Under the pieces are notes generated by a model. That model worked only from the letters and a program-made list of their open reading frames with translations. It was not told the DNA's origin and did not search any database. Of a stretch of DNA of 64,000 nucleotides, positions 12,184 through 23,280 are shown piece after piece. The stretch's first letter is position 1. Every line of letters begins with the position of its first letter. The DNA is from Phoronis australis. Taxonomy: Eukaryota > Phoronida > Phoronidae. Where the stretch lies: the NCBI GenBank assembly GCA_002633005.1, contig NMRA01000111.1, positions 544,720-608,719 of the forward strand, written 5' to 3'. The position numbers and the translations under genes are program-made.

Positions 12184-12650
12184 CCACCCGTTCCAAACGC
12201 CGTAACACCATTCAAGAGTCTATTAAATGCAAGCCGTTACATTCTTGCAGCTCACTGTAATATATTACTACAATACATTATACATTGTAACACTCTTCAA
12301 CAAGCACAGAATGAGACGGCCTTTTCTTTGAGCAACGAGAACAACATTGTGAAGTCGCAAAACCTAAGAGTTCTGGGATAGCGGTACTTTCATCTGAGGT
12401 TGCCACTTTGTAAATTCGGCCCAAAATACAGATTGCCGCTAGTCTCGATGCTGAATATAAGCCAAAATCTTGGCAACAAGAGTAAACATCGACTTGATCT
12501 TGGAGCGCACTGTAACACGCATTTAGGACTCGTTGAAGAGTGTTACAGTGCATAATGTATTGTTGTAATATATTACAGTGAGCTACAAGCATGTAACGGC
12601 TTGCATGTAATAGACTCTTGAATGGTGTTACGGCGTTTGGAACGGGTGGA
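12184..12650. mobile_element. Long inverted repeat (arms ~120 bp, loop ~228 bp)
   Basis: The left arm 12,184-12,302 and right arm 12,531-12,650 are near-perfect reverse complements (ccacccgttccaaacgccgt... against ...acggcgtttggaacgggtgg). The loop is non-coding. I see no clear target duplication. It is consistent with a hairpin-type MITE. Short frames over both arms are artefacts of the symmetry. Confidence 0.85.
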
Positions 12651-13062
12651 TTCAAGTGACAAGCTCTCAGTTAACTTCCTGTTCGTCAGGGGGGCACAGA
12701 ACAGTTCTTACAGGGGTTTGCCAATCAAAACACATGTCAATGGACTCGTCACCCTTTCTTCACTCTGTCAAAAACTGCAGGAAAAGAAAGTTTTGAGTCA
12801 TTTCACATTACAAGTATAAAATAGCAAAACTAGTAAAACTAAAGCGACGAGCGTCTGTACCAACTTTGAATATATTAAAATATCCCCACGTTTCGAGCGA
12901 TACGCTCTTTGTCAAGGGTGTGCTAGAGACTGCTGAGTGCATATAGATGGATCTAAAATAAAATCGCAAAGGAGATCACATGGTGACATACAATAGACAA
13001 CGTGAACAATATGAACAATATCGGACATAGCAACTACCAGTGGGGTAGGCTACGTACGTGAT
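12651..13062. other. No gene recognised
   Basis: I see nothing I can name between the inverted repeat and the GA microsatellite. Confidence 0.35.
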
Positions 13063-13127
13063 GATGACAAGAGTGAGAGAGAGAGAGAGAGAGAGAAAGA
13101 GAAAGAGAGAGAGAGAGAGAGAGAGAN

Positions 13128-13197
<70 letters not shown>

Positions 13198-13199
13198 CC
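13063..13199 (+). repeat. (GA)n microsatellite
   Basis: A GA-dinucleotide tract with a few GAAA interruptions and one unknown base at 13,127. Confidence 0.95.
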
Positions 13200-13425
13200 A
13201 ACAGAGACAGCTACTGGAGTCTATTCACTACAGACTTCTATTGAGATAAAATCCCTATGTCTCTGTTTAGGCCTTTGGCGTGAGTGTTGAATTTTGGCAT
13301 GTTTTCGTGAAACAACGGGCTACATAGACTGATTTTCAAATTTTTAGCCCAAAATCAAAAGACAATAGCCAATTCTCTGAGACTCTTTGAAAAACATTCT
13401 CCATGTGCATTGCGGTCTACCAGAA

Positions 13426-13725
13426 AAACACGGCTCATGCACTCCTAAGTACAACGGCGGCTTGCAAACCTGTAAACTCAGCTCACCGACTCACAGACAC
13501 AGCCCCGCGGCACTCACAAAACACGTCGTACTCACCCCAAAACGGTTCAGCGAAGAGTCCGTGAATCGTGCCGTGTTTGCGGTCGGCAGAGGAGCTTTGC
13601 TTTTTGTGTGCATTACCCCGTGTTCTGTGAGTTCTGGGCTGTTTTTTGAATCAGTGAGCCGTGTTCATGAGTGCGGAGTTTTGTTCATAAGTGCATGTAT
13701 GAGCCGACGGTGTTGTTCGGGTGAC
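13426..13725. repeat. Palindromic minisatellite (foldback), family P, copy 1
   Basis: The left half is built of degenerate ~20-22-bp units in one orientation (acacggctcaYgcactc, ctcacaaaacacg) and the right half of the same unit inverted (gtccgtgaatcgtgccgtg, cagtgagccgtgttcatgag). The unit is the one seen at 41,641-42,049 but more diverged. It ends about 80 bp before the fucosyltransferase TATA box. Confidence 0.7.
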
Positions 13726-13807
13726 CTGCACTGCACCCGCAAGAGAAACGGTACGTACTGAAACTCTCGGTTGCTCGCACAAGTGGTGACTGCAGCTGGC
13801 GTGATGA

Positions 13808-13815
13808 TATAAAAG
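13808..13815 (+). promoter_or_regulatory. TATA box of the fucosyltransferase gene
   Basis: TATAAAAG, a consensus TATA element, lies 56 bp before the ATG. Transcription would start near 13,838 and leave a leader of about 30 bases. Confidence 0.55.
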
Positions 13816-13870
13816 GGTTTATTACGATCGAAGTTATAGTTTCAGATTCTACGGTTGTGTTACGGAGTCA

Positions 13871-15040
13871 ATGCATTTTCTCAGGATATTATTTCTTGTT
13901 GTTGCCATCGTTGGAAGTCTCTTATTTTCATTATGGTTGGAAGAAAACATACATTTGGTTCCTCATTTTGTGCCATCCCAAAACGGTAGCGGTGTTATGC
14001 ATGTGTTCCGAGAAAAAGAGATCTCACGTGGGACTACCAGCGAAAGACCCACGCGTACAGAATGCTGTTCGTATTCTTATTGGGATGAGAAAGAAAAAGT
14101 AATTGTTGGAACCAATCCGTACTATTTTGTCAGGAAAAACTTCATGGGTAGACTTGGTAACCAAATGTTCCAATACGCATCGGTGTACGGGATTTCTCGA
14201 CTGTATAATGCCACCTTCGCTATCCGACCTGGTTCAATGATAGAGAGAACATTCATCAACGCCAAAGCTCATCAACTACCCACAGATGGCATTGTTGTTC
14301 ATCAGAGAGTCAATGAACGAGGTGCAAGTATTTTCAATAAAAATGTGTTCAATTTGCGTGCTGTCAACACGTCCTTTGGGGGATATTTGATTTCGTACAA
14401 GTACTTTCACAATTATAGTTCGGAAATCCGACGGCAGTTTGTTTTCAAAAACGACGTTTACACGTCCGCATTTGAATTTCTAAACAATGTTATGAAGAAG
14501 TTTAAGATGCCAATAAGTAGAACGTGCATATTTGCAAAAATCCGTTGTTTAGTTGATCGTAGGTTAGATCAAATCATTCCCGAAAATGCTACGGAGGGAC
14601 TTCCGGCTCCTGATGGAGATCCCGTTACGCTGGTTGGGATCCACGTGCGGCGCGGGGACAAACTAAAACTGATCAAATGGGGCAACACACTGCCCGGACC
14701 TGATTACTTCCAACGTGCAATCGACTACTACAACAAACGGTTTAGCAATATAATATTCGTCGTGTGCGCAGACGATAAGAAATGGGTGACTAACCACCTT
14801 TTGAACGACACATCTATAGCTATAACCCTTTCCCAACTGACGACACCAGAAGAAGACATGTGCTTATTAACTTTGTGCGATCATGTTATTTTGTCTGACG
14901 GGAGTACGTTTGGATTCTGGAGTGGTTACCTTGGAGGGGGAAATGTTGTGTATTGGCGAGGTTGGCCCCGACCGGGAAGTGGACTGGCAGAAAAAATAAA
15001 CCTTAGTGACCGCTGGTTGCCACACTGGGTCGGTCTGTGA
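13871..15040 (+). CDS. Galactoside alpha-1,2-fucosyltransferase (GT11), intronless
   Basis: A 389-residue type II Golgi enzyme expected to move fucose from GDP-fucose to the 2-OH of galactose on glycan ends (FUT1/FUT2 family, GT11). Residues 1-4 are cytoplasmic, 5-23 form the membrane anchor (ILFLVVAIVGSLLFSLWL), then comes a stem of about 65 residues. Family motifs are intact: GRLGNQMFQYA (93-103) opening the catalytic domain, HVRRGDK (258-264) for GDP-fucose binding, and SDGSTFGFWSGYLGG (342-356). Several N-glycosylation sequons are present (NAT, NTS, NYS, NDT). The length fits the family (~340-370) with a slightly longer stem. The start at 13,871 gives the anchor at the very N-terminus; another frame opening at 13,857 is a shadow. 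A whole domain in one exon is common in this family. Exact acceptor specificity cannot be read. Confidence 0.93.
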   Translation: MHFLRILFLVVAIVGSLLFSLWLEENIHLVPHFVPSQNGSGVMHVFREKEISRGTTSERPTRTECCSYSYWDEKEKVIVGTNPYYFVRKNFMGRLGNQMFQYASVYGISRLYNATFAIRPGSMIERTFINAKAHQLPTDGIVVHQRVNERGASIFNKNVFNLRAVNTSFGGYLISYKYFHNYSSEIRRQFVFKNDVYTSAFEFLNNVMKKFKMPISRTCIFAKIRCLVDRRLDQIIPENATEGLPAPDGDPVTLVGIHVRRGDKLKLIKWGNTLPGPDYFQRAIDYYNKRFSNIIFVVCADDKKWVTNHLLNDTSIAITLSQLTTPEEDMCLLTLCDHVILSDGSTFGFWSGYLGGGNVVYWRGWPRPGSGLAEKINLSDRWLPHWVGL

Positions 15041-15799
15041 TTAAAAGTCTTGAAGAAAAAGTGAACTCCGGCAGGTGTCAACAACTGATGTAGCCACTGG
15101 TGGGGTATAAGGAGGCCATGATCCCTGCAGCTAAGTTCAAAGACGTTGGTGATTCAGCACGTGCGTGAGCTTGCATGAGTAACTCAAAGCGTTCCTACAA
15201 TGGATTTTTGCACTTTTTGAGTTTTAGACCGTGTATAATAATTTTATAAATTAAGATCTAACTGAAGAAACACTTGTTTGGGGAAATAATTGAGGAATGT
15301 CGAATTTGAAAGAAAACTATGATTTTTTGGTTTCCCGCCACGTGATGTCATCAGTGGAAGACACTGAACAGTTGACTGCATTAATGCAATGGTGTGTATT
15401 ATTTTGTAAATTACGAATACCTACATGTAGAGAGCAAGGGCTTGACGAGTGTTATGAATAAGGTATGGAAACAGGGTTGAAAACGACTCTCGGGTCATAG
15501 ACAAAACAGAGCATGAGTTAGACCTTAATATAATCATTGATGTCTTTGAGTGCTTGAGGGGCGAATGCAACCCTCACGTACCGGAGTTTTCTACGGAGCT
15601 ACTCAGTCTGTCAGAGCTGCCACTTCTGAGTGGTAACTATTACCTTTTACTGAATTACGATTTAATTTCTAACTACTTTGGTGTCGAGCAACATGTATAT
15701 GTCTCGAACTGTAAACCTATACACCCTGACTGTCAAACTCCAGTCTCTAATAGCGGAAATATTGATTTCATTTCTTCAAATGTCAAGTGTGTTTCTAAA
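15041..15799. other. Downstream flank of the fucosyltransferase gene
   Basis: No clear AATAAA was found close to the stop. The frame 15,554-15,811 (85 codons) reads into the LINE relic that follows and may be a decayed part of its ORF2, but I could not match it to a domain. Confidence 0.35.
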
Positions 15800-16690
15800 A
15801 ATGATGGATAATTGACAACCGATATCATTACGAGACACTGGTTATAAACTACTTATAAAAGTTCTTACAGCCCGTCTGAATAATATAACAAGGAAACTTG
15901 CCCAATCATGTCAACAGCTGTTCAAGGACAATGCATAGGTTACAATATGCAAATCCCTGAGCGTATTGTTTCATAAACAAATATTATTCATGGTCAGGGT
16001 CATATTCCGTTTTTAGACTTTTGCAAAGCATATGATACAATAAAATGGAACTTTACATTCAAACATTAAATGCGTTTCAATTTGGGACAGGTTTTTACAA
16101 GATTTGTGCAGATAACTTATACTAAACCAATAGAATGTCATAACAAATAGCTTCTCTACAGATTATTTTCCGATAGAGATGGGTGTGATTCTTTGTCAGA
16201 TCCATTGTATTGCCTTGCTTTTGAAGTTATGGCCAATTACACACGAAATAGCAATTCAATAAAAAATAAAGTGAAAATTTTCTTGTATGCACATGATGCT
16301 ACGTTATTTTTACAAGGTGAAAAGTATGTATAAATTGTCTAAAGTTTTTGAAACATTTTGGTCTGACCTACTGCTAAATATTGATTAGTGTGAAGGGTTA
16401 AACTTCGGCCTTAAGAAAGAATGTCCTGTCTCACTTAACGGCTTCAAGTGGACTGGCAAAGCAATCAAGAGGTAACTGGGAATATCTTCTAGTCATGATA
16501 AATAAGAAAGTGTTTCTTAAATTTTGAACTTAAAATTAAACCGATTAAAAAGTCTCTCATTGTCTTCAAAAGCCGCAATATTTCTTTGCTAGGCAGAATT
16601 GGTGTAGCAAATTGTTTGCGCATTAAAGACAGTCTACGTAATGAGAAACTCAGCAATTGATAGGGCAAATACAACTAAAGTAAACACTAT
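15800..16690 (+). pseudogene. L1-like LINE reverse transcriptase relic (ORF2)
   Basis: Pieces of a non-LTR reverse transcriptase appear in order across shifting frames: INYLxKVLTARLNNI, then FLDFCKAYDT (16,011-16,040), FEVMANY, the catalytic box as YAHDATLFLQG (16,286 on), LNFGLKKECPVSLNGFKW, and KSRNISLLGRIG. The order and wording fit the L1 clade. The YADD box reads YAHD, so a catalytic aspartate is lost, and several frameshifts and stops occur; the copy is dead. It is not contiguous with the ORF1 relic at 5.1 kb. Confidence 0.8.
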
Positions 16691-16844
16691 AATATTTTTT
16701 TTCTTTTGCAAGATAACGTCCCCCGAATTGAAAAGGTGACTTTGAAATCCTATGAAAATGATAGTTTGTCAGTTCCTGATGTAAATATTACGTTCAAGCC
16801 ATTACCACTAAAATGGGTTATCCGGTGCTTGGATGTAAACAACT

Positions 16845-16996
16845 GGGCCCAGTTGTATAAAAGTTATACGCCGTATATCAACAATGACGTCGCATAATCA
16901 CGCGTCACGTTGCTATTGTTGAACAATGCACTTGACGTCATGCAACAATCAAGCTTATCCAGCGGATAACTTTTGGAGCTTTGTGCAACTCAGCCC
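16845..16996. mobile_element. MITE family C, copy 1 (~152 bp)
   Basis: The ends are inverted: GGGCCCAGTTGTATAAAAGTTAT at 16,845 against ATAACTTTTGGAGC...CAACTCAGCCC ending 16,996 (one gap). The inside (ccgtatatcaacaatgacgtc...cacgcgtc...gacgtcatg) is shared with 29,391-29,535. No clear target duplication. Confidence 0.65.
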
Positions 16997-19460
16997 TGAA
17001 GTTTTTAAAGTGTTTCCAAACTATGTTTTCAAATTATATGAGGGTAGTCTGATCTTTCAATCAAATCCTGCTGTTGTCTGTTGTTAATCTTGATGTCTTC
17101 TATCATGGCATCTTGATTGCTTGGGAAGAAATGATTGACTATTAAGGACATAACAATGGAAACCAAATGATGTGGAACAATAATACTGTTTGATTGATGG
17201 GAGGTCTTCTTCAAAATGCAGTTTTTATGAGGCAGGCATAATTTTTATGACGGCTCTTTTGGATTTTGAAAACGAATTCTTGACCTAGGATGTATTGAAA
17301 TAAAGATAACACTTTCAAACTGGATTAATTATGCTGCTTTGGGACGTGTAATTAAATTCAAACCTGAGCCTACCAGGTCTATGTAAAATAAGGTAACTAC
17401 TCCGTTTTCCAGAAATATTTTGCTTACCAAAATTGATTCGCCTCCGGACATAGAATACAGCTTGATTGATATTTACCCTAGATAACAAACCCAGTCATTA
17501 ATGTCGCGATAATTGATGTTTTTGAACTGTATGAAAGGGAAAAAAGACCTGTTGTCCGACGAAAGTTTCACGAAAGGGGTCGAACGCGATTGGGATGATG
17601 TAAACTTGTGCGTTTATCGTTTTTTTTGGCTTTTGTACGGTTTACCTGAATGAGTAGTGTGCCTTAATTTCCTGCAGAAGTAAGGGATTACTTTGCAAAT
17701 TGTTTTGTCGCTATGCTCGACCTTCAAAACATAGGTATAGACACTTATTTTCCCTCAACATGATTATAGTCGTTGAGATATTTGCAAACTAACGACAATT
17801 CAGTAATGGCCGCACTAATTTGCATAAAAACACATACGCGGGACATTTTATCGACTTGCTAACATTGATTTCCAATGTTTTCACAAAGATGCCTTCATAA
17901 AAAGCGCAACTTAGTTCATGTCCAGGGGTGCACGGGGGGCCATCTTCCGATTCAAATTGTAAGCTTTGTATGCATTGCGCTCACCATATTTCCTTTCCGT
18001 CCAATTTGAAATAGTCATGGCAGTACCAAAGATACTTAGATGAACCACACCTCTTGGACTGACTAAATTCCTCAACACTGCGAAACAAAAGGTTTGGTAC
18101 AGAACACACCTGTCAGTCGATATAGACTATATTTCATGCAACAGGCTTCCGGCCAAAGGTACAGAATATATAATGCATAAAATTGAATACTATTTCGTCC
18201 ACCTTATCAAATCTAGGTAAAAGTGCACGTTAATTTGAATATATATTACAGGTGTACACTCCAGAAGAAATTGTATTTCTTATTCCACTATTAAAGCAGT
18301 GACGTATCCCGGGCGCTCTTCTCTATCAATACCACTGTAATCTTGCCTTAGCTATAGATAAACTTAGTGCCATCCAGCAAATATTAAAATTTATTGATTA
18401 AAAATCTAAGCCAATTTCGGACTTTAAAAATAGCAGCCGGATATTCCCTAAGTACAATTGTCATGTAGGATGTTTTTGAAATGTTTTGAGGTTTTGAATT
18501 TCATGAATTATTTCATTGTTTGCATATCAGAACTCTCATCACGAGAAAAGCTGCCCCACATGAAAGTTTCTACAGTCTGGCAAGGTTCAGTTGATGATGT
18601 ACACGCAGTTGCGGTGAAACGTTGTATAGAGTACAGGTTCTCGTCCGGTTGTTACACCAATATTGTACGTGGTATATAGCAGTAGGGGTGAGTGATTACA
18701 TTTAACACCTCTGATATGGAGGTGTGGGCTAGATTCCTTGCGTATACGTTTCTGCAGTCTGATTTAAAATACATTGTTTTAGCAATATATGAACTTACTT
18801 TTGGTCGTTGATTATTCAGACGTTTGACAATCAAATGGGCATTCTGGCCAAAAAGTGTTTTTTTTTTCAGAAATGATAAGTAGCTCGCCATCGAATCCAC
18901 TAGCTCTGCAGTAGAATCTCAATGTATTGCCGCCGAGCCACGCGTAAACAAGCAGACTAAGAGTAAAGACACAAGCAAAATTATGGCAGACAACGGCGAA
19001 ATTATGGCAGACAACGGCGAGAATTGGCGATTTGTAATCAAATCACAAGAGCACAACGGATTTTGTTGTTTTTACAACTCTGGCCAAAGATAATAACTTC
19101 AACAAGTCTATCATGTCTAGCAGTAATCCCAAAATGCATTTTCCGGCTGTAAGACCGATAGTGTCTCTTTAATTTTTACATGTACTGATGATTTCCGCTG
19201 CTATATTTGACCGATCAGGCCGTAGGGCGTTCCCCTTAATGAAGGTGTGTTGTTGATATAGAAAATGGGACAGGTATGACAAAGGAATTATCAATGAAGA
19301 ATAAGACAGATTGACAATTAATTGCCGATGTTTCAACAAGGCCGTTGTTGTTGTTTAAAACAGCTCACTTCTTATTACAATCATGGAACAAGACCTTCAT
19401 CTCAAACAAAAATCCACCAAAACACATGCATGCTGTATACACTTGATTCGTTTCAGGTCA
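16997..19460. other. No gene recognised
   Basis: The only structured item is a 21-bp phrase repeated twice at 18,980-19,021 (attatggcagacaacggcga). A 45-base minus-strand stretch at 18,843-18,799 has exon-like splice borders but no identity. Confidence 0.4.
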
Positions 19461-19984
19461 AGGGGGAATCTACAATTGGTGGGACTTCAAAACCACTTCC
19501 CCGGACTTCAAAACCAGCTGGCTGGACTGCAAAACTCAATGGCCGGTGTTCTGACTTGCTGGTTGGACCTCAAAACAAGTTGGGCGTTACCTCAAAACCA
19601 GATGGCCGCATCCAAAAAACTGGCTGGCCGGACCTAAAACGGGTTGGCCGGTGCTCGAACACAATGGCCGAATAGCCGATTTTGAACAAAACAAACAAAC
19701 GGGTACGAAAAATAAACACTAGATGTCAATTGAATACTTCGAGACATTCAAAGCGAGTCTCTGAGGAAGTCCGACCGTCGCGTTTGATCACCCGCCAACT
19801 GGTTATAGCACCGGCCACCGTGTTTTGGGTCCAGCCAACTAGTTTTTTTGGGTGAGGCCATCGCGTTTTAAAGTCCGGACACCACGTTTGATCACCGACC
19901 ATTTGGTTTTGCAGTCAATCTGACTGGTTTTTGAAGTCCGGTCAAGTGGTTTTCATGTCCGACCGACCAATTGTTAATCCCCCT
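19461..19984. repeat. Palindromic minisatellite (foldback), family Q
   Basis: The left arm (about 19,461-19,675) is a chain of ~21-22-bp units of the type ggacYtcaaaaccagYtggc. After a ~96-bp spacer the right arm (about 19,772-19,984) has the same unit inverted (gccaactggttttgaagtcc). The outermost sequences also pair (aggggga-tYtacaattggt against accaattgttaatccccct), showing the whole is one inverted unit. Frames of 84 and 117 codons through the left arm are artefacts of the repeat. Confidence 0.85.
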
Positions 19985-20714
19985 GCAGGTGATTTGGTAG
20001 CAATTTAGCATGAGCAATAGCATCTATACCTGGAGCACAAAAGAGCATTACTTCAAGTATGGTTACTATTAGAGAGGCGTTTACTTTGTCAAATGGGTTT
20101 TAAACCAAAATCGATCGAATACAATGACTGCAGTTGGTGAAAAAAACGTCGGAGAACTGAATCGTATACTCATTCATTGAACACACAGTTAAATGAAAAG
20201 GCAATTATGCAAACATCTGCTCGCAATTTATCAAAACAACGGTGAACTGCAAAAAATAACTTTACTTAACAATCATGGATATTTACAATACAATCGATGG
20301 ACACCACACCCAAACTAGGATTTAGAGTTACATTGTATACTGAAAAACACAGCCTCAAACAACAATTCATTACACAAAGAATAGTACTGATTCAGGTACC
20401 ACAGCTATATAGGCTTGCATGAACTTCTTATTACATGACACGTTCTTACACAAAATGTTTGTAATACAATTTGGTCAATTTAAAGTCCTTATGCATTTTC
20501 AAAAGATTGATATAATTAAAAAAACTCGAAATATATATAAATTATACCGGCACAAAATTAAGCAATTTGTAACACGGTATAGTCATTGTATTTACCTCTT
20601 TTCCGTTACCAAACTAAATGCCTTTTTGAGCACAATTTTGTACATCCGCCGAGATCAGAAAATCATCGACTATTCCCGTCTATCTCCGTGACCTGAGTTC
20701 CTTGTGCACCAGTT
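19985..20714. other. No gene recognised
   Basis: AT-rich; a 90-codon frame at 20,419-20,691 shows no motif. Confidence 0.35.
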
Positions 20715-20829
20715 GAGGAACTATTCCTGAATGAGTTACGGATGAACGGCAATTACCGATTCATCACAGATAGTCACGGCATCGATAACTCGGCCACTGC
20801 CGTTCATACGTAACTCATCGGATAATTCC
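20715..20829. repeat. Inverted repeat, ~35-bp arms
   Basis: ggaactattcctgaatgagt...gaacggca at the left pairs with tgccgttcatacgtaactca...aattcc at the right, with about 45 bases between. Confidence 0.65.
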
Positions 20830-23137
20830 GTACGTTGCGCGTGAGACCAAGGAGTTGCTCCGGACGAGCTTTTTGGGAAAATTTTTGTGCTTTGACCGCG
20901 AATTTCTTGCGAACTCGGTGGAGCAGGACACCGTAAATGGCCATTGGGAGAAAGAACAATTCCTCATGATTTGTTAAACGTCTGTTTTGTGTAAATTTAT
21001 TGAGTTTTGTGTTTGTTATGGACGGTTGAGGTGAAGCATTCGTGGAATTTCTAGTCCGAAGTGTCATACCTTGTATTATTATATAGTGTATTGGGGACGA
21101 TCAGAAGCTGAGGACGCCTGTGTGTAGCCGTGCCATATTGAAATTCATGAATCCGCCAGAGGGCGATCAGGTCTTTGGTACACAAGCGCTCACCGCTACC
21201 TAGAGATCCCATATAACTTGCGGGCGGGAAGTTTCCACCTACTAGTATTAAAGTGTTTTAATTACACCTTTCTTGCCATTATAATGCTGACAGGCAACAT
21301 TCCACTGCTGTGGGGTGGGATGCATTTAATGCCTTGTCTTACGAAAAAGGCAAACCTTTTGAAACATTAATGGGTGAAAAAGGACAATGACATCGTGTTC
21401 CACGCCTACATTTCCCACTGCGAAGCGGAAATATCGTCCGCGACAAAGCCACCAGCTACTGCTGATAAAGCGGGAAAATTTCGATCTCATACGGTGTCAA
21501 AAAGCTAAAATAAATTCGTGAACTTTAACTAGTCAAACAATGGGAGGGCCTGACAGTGGAATTTATTCCTCTTCATTTAAATTAATGAACCAGCGTGTAG
21601 CAATTTAACTTCTGTCCACCAATGAGTCGGGATCAATCGGTAGTCACTTTTGTGCTCTCACTACGTTAAACAGCGCCAATATGGAAAGTTTCCTAATAGG
21701 GGGCCGTGTGACTACCGACAGCGCATTTCGTAACTTGGCAGCAAATCGGCACCGGCTTTACAGCCCTTTAAAAATGCAATGTGGAAAGAAAAAATATAAA
21801 CACACCGCAATGTTTCAACAAACAAAGACATTTTTTCACCTCAAAACTGTGCGCTCCTCACGTGAATTGGAATAAGGTGCAACTGTGCTTCATTTTGCTG
21901 CCCGGGCACGACAACCGGCGACGTTTCCCCAGCAATTGCCACGTGTCACTTCGCTGGGAAAATAATCACTTGCTAAGGTGGCTTCAATTTTTAATTATTA
22001 GACAAAACATATCTTGAAACGTGAAAAAATACAGTTGTCTAAAAATAAATAATCTGCGATTGAAAATGCAATGCAAACGGGGGGAACCTGAGTGTAGTGA
22101 ACTGTAGTCTATGAGGCGTGAATCTCGGCGATGCGAAAATATTGTAGTGCTAGGAGCATGACGCAGTATTTTTTATTCTCTTTGTCACACGAATTTCAGC
22201 TATTCAAGGCCCGAGGAGCTAATTAATGTGCTGCGGGATCACTACTGCTACGCCGCGAAGTAGTGATGTCCGCGGCCATGAGGCCGGGCTCCGATAGTAG
22301 CTTATTCGAACTCTTCAGGCTGAATGAAATTTTTTCCTCTTACTTTAAACTCATTAATACTAGTATTATACTATTTGGCAACATTCCAAGTTTTTTTTTC
22401 TGAAGTAGTTTCGCCAACAGTTGGTATTCAGTAAGAAATAGGCTGTCACTCATTGTTGGCCGTCAGCCGCCTAACAAAGTCGACAAAGACCACCGGTAAT
22501 TAGTTGTTCCCTGTCTAACTTTATTTTCAATATTTTCACAAGTTGTCCAAATATTCTTACTGTACAGCTATTTTACTATCCACTGTAATTACGTAACACA
22601 TGAACACGAGCAAAACAAAAATGCCCTGGCCATTGTCCCTGAACTGATAATGAACAAATTTCTCTGCTCTACATGTTTAGCTGCGTCTTTCTTTTATCAG
22701 CTATAGGGCCACGTTGCAATATAGGTGGCGCTACACTACCGAGTGTAAGTTCCACAATATCCTCGCATTGGCATAAGAGTTTGGTGTATATCTCTGACAT
22801 CTGGTTCTTGATTGGCCAGTCAAAGATGAAGTCAACCATTAGATTTAAATCAGCTGATCGAACACAAAATACATGTTTTTTACAACCCGGCTTAACTGGG
22901 GTAATTTGAGTTATTATCTAAATGATAAACGCCGGTTATGATCACCATCCCCACTCATTACAATATCACACTTTGTTTTGGGAAACATTACAGTTGTGCC
23001 TCTCATTTTTCGTATCTCATCAAGGTTACTCATAAAGGAACAATGTACACATGATTACTGAATCATTTGTCGCAGAAAATGAGAGAAATAAGAGACAATT
23101 TGAAATGTTTTTAAACAATAAAGTACGCATACAAACC
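20830..23137. other. No gene recognised; CTCF-like motif and a small hairpin
   Basis: CCGCCAGAGGGCG at 21,153-21,165 fits the CTCF consensus. A 9-bp stem (atcactact / agtagtgat) with a 12-base loop lies at 22,238-22,267. A minus-strand stretch 23,033-22,919 begins MSNLDEIRKMRG and continues MFPKTKCDIVMSGDG before stops; I could not assign it. Confidence 0.4.
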
Positions 23138-23280
23138 CAGTGGCGGATCTAGGACATCACAAGGGGGGGGGCCCAACGTTCTGTCCGGCTGTAAACGTTT
23201 GCGCAAACTGAACCACTATTGTAGATGCGCATAGCACCAAATGGGGGGAGGTCGGGAGGGGGGTTTGCCCCNCTCCTCTT
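23138..23280 (+). mobile_element. One end of a DNA transposon-like element
   Basis: CAGTGGCGGATCTAGGACAT is the kind of terminal sequence seen on many animal hAT-related MITEs, and is followed by the usual G-rich and C-rich internal blocks (one unknown base). The opposite end is not seen, so it is truncated. Confidence 0.5.

Noticed and set aside
13058-13249. Arg/Glu repeat protein
   Set aside because: It is a direct translation of the GA microsatellite.
19322-19675. 117-codon frame with PAGWTAK-like repeats
   Set aside because: It translates the left arm of the family Q palindrome; the repeat is at DNA level.
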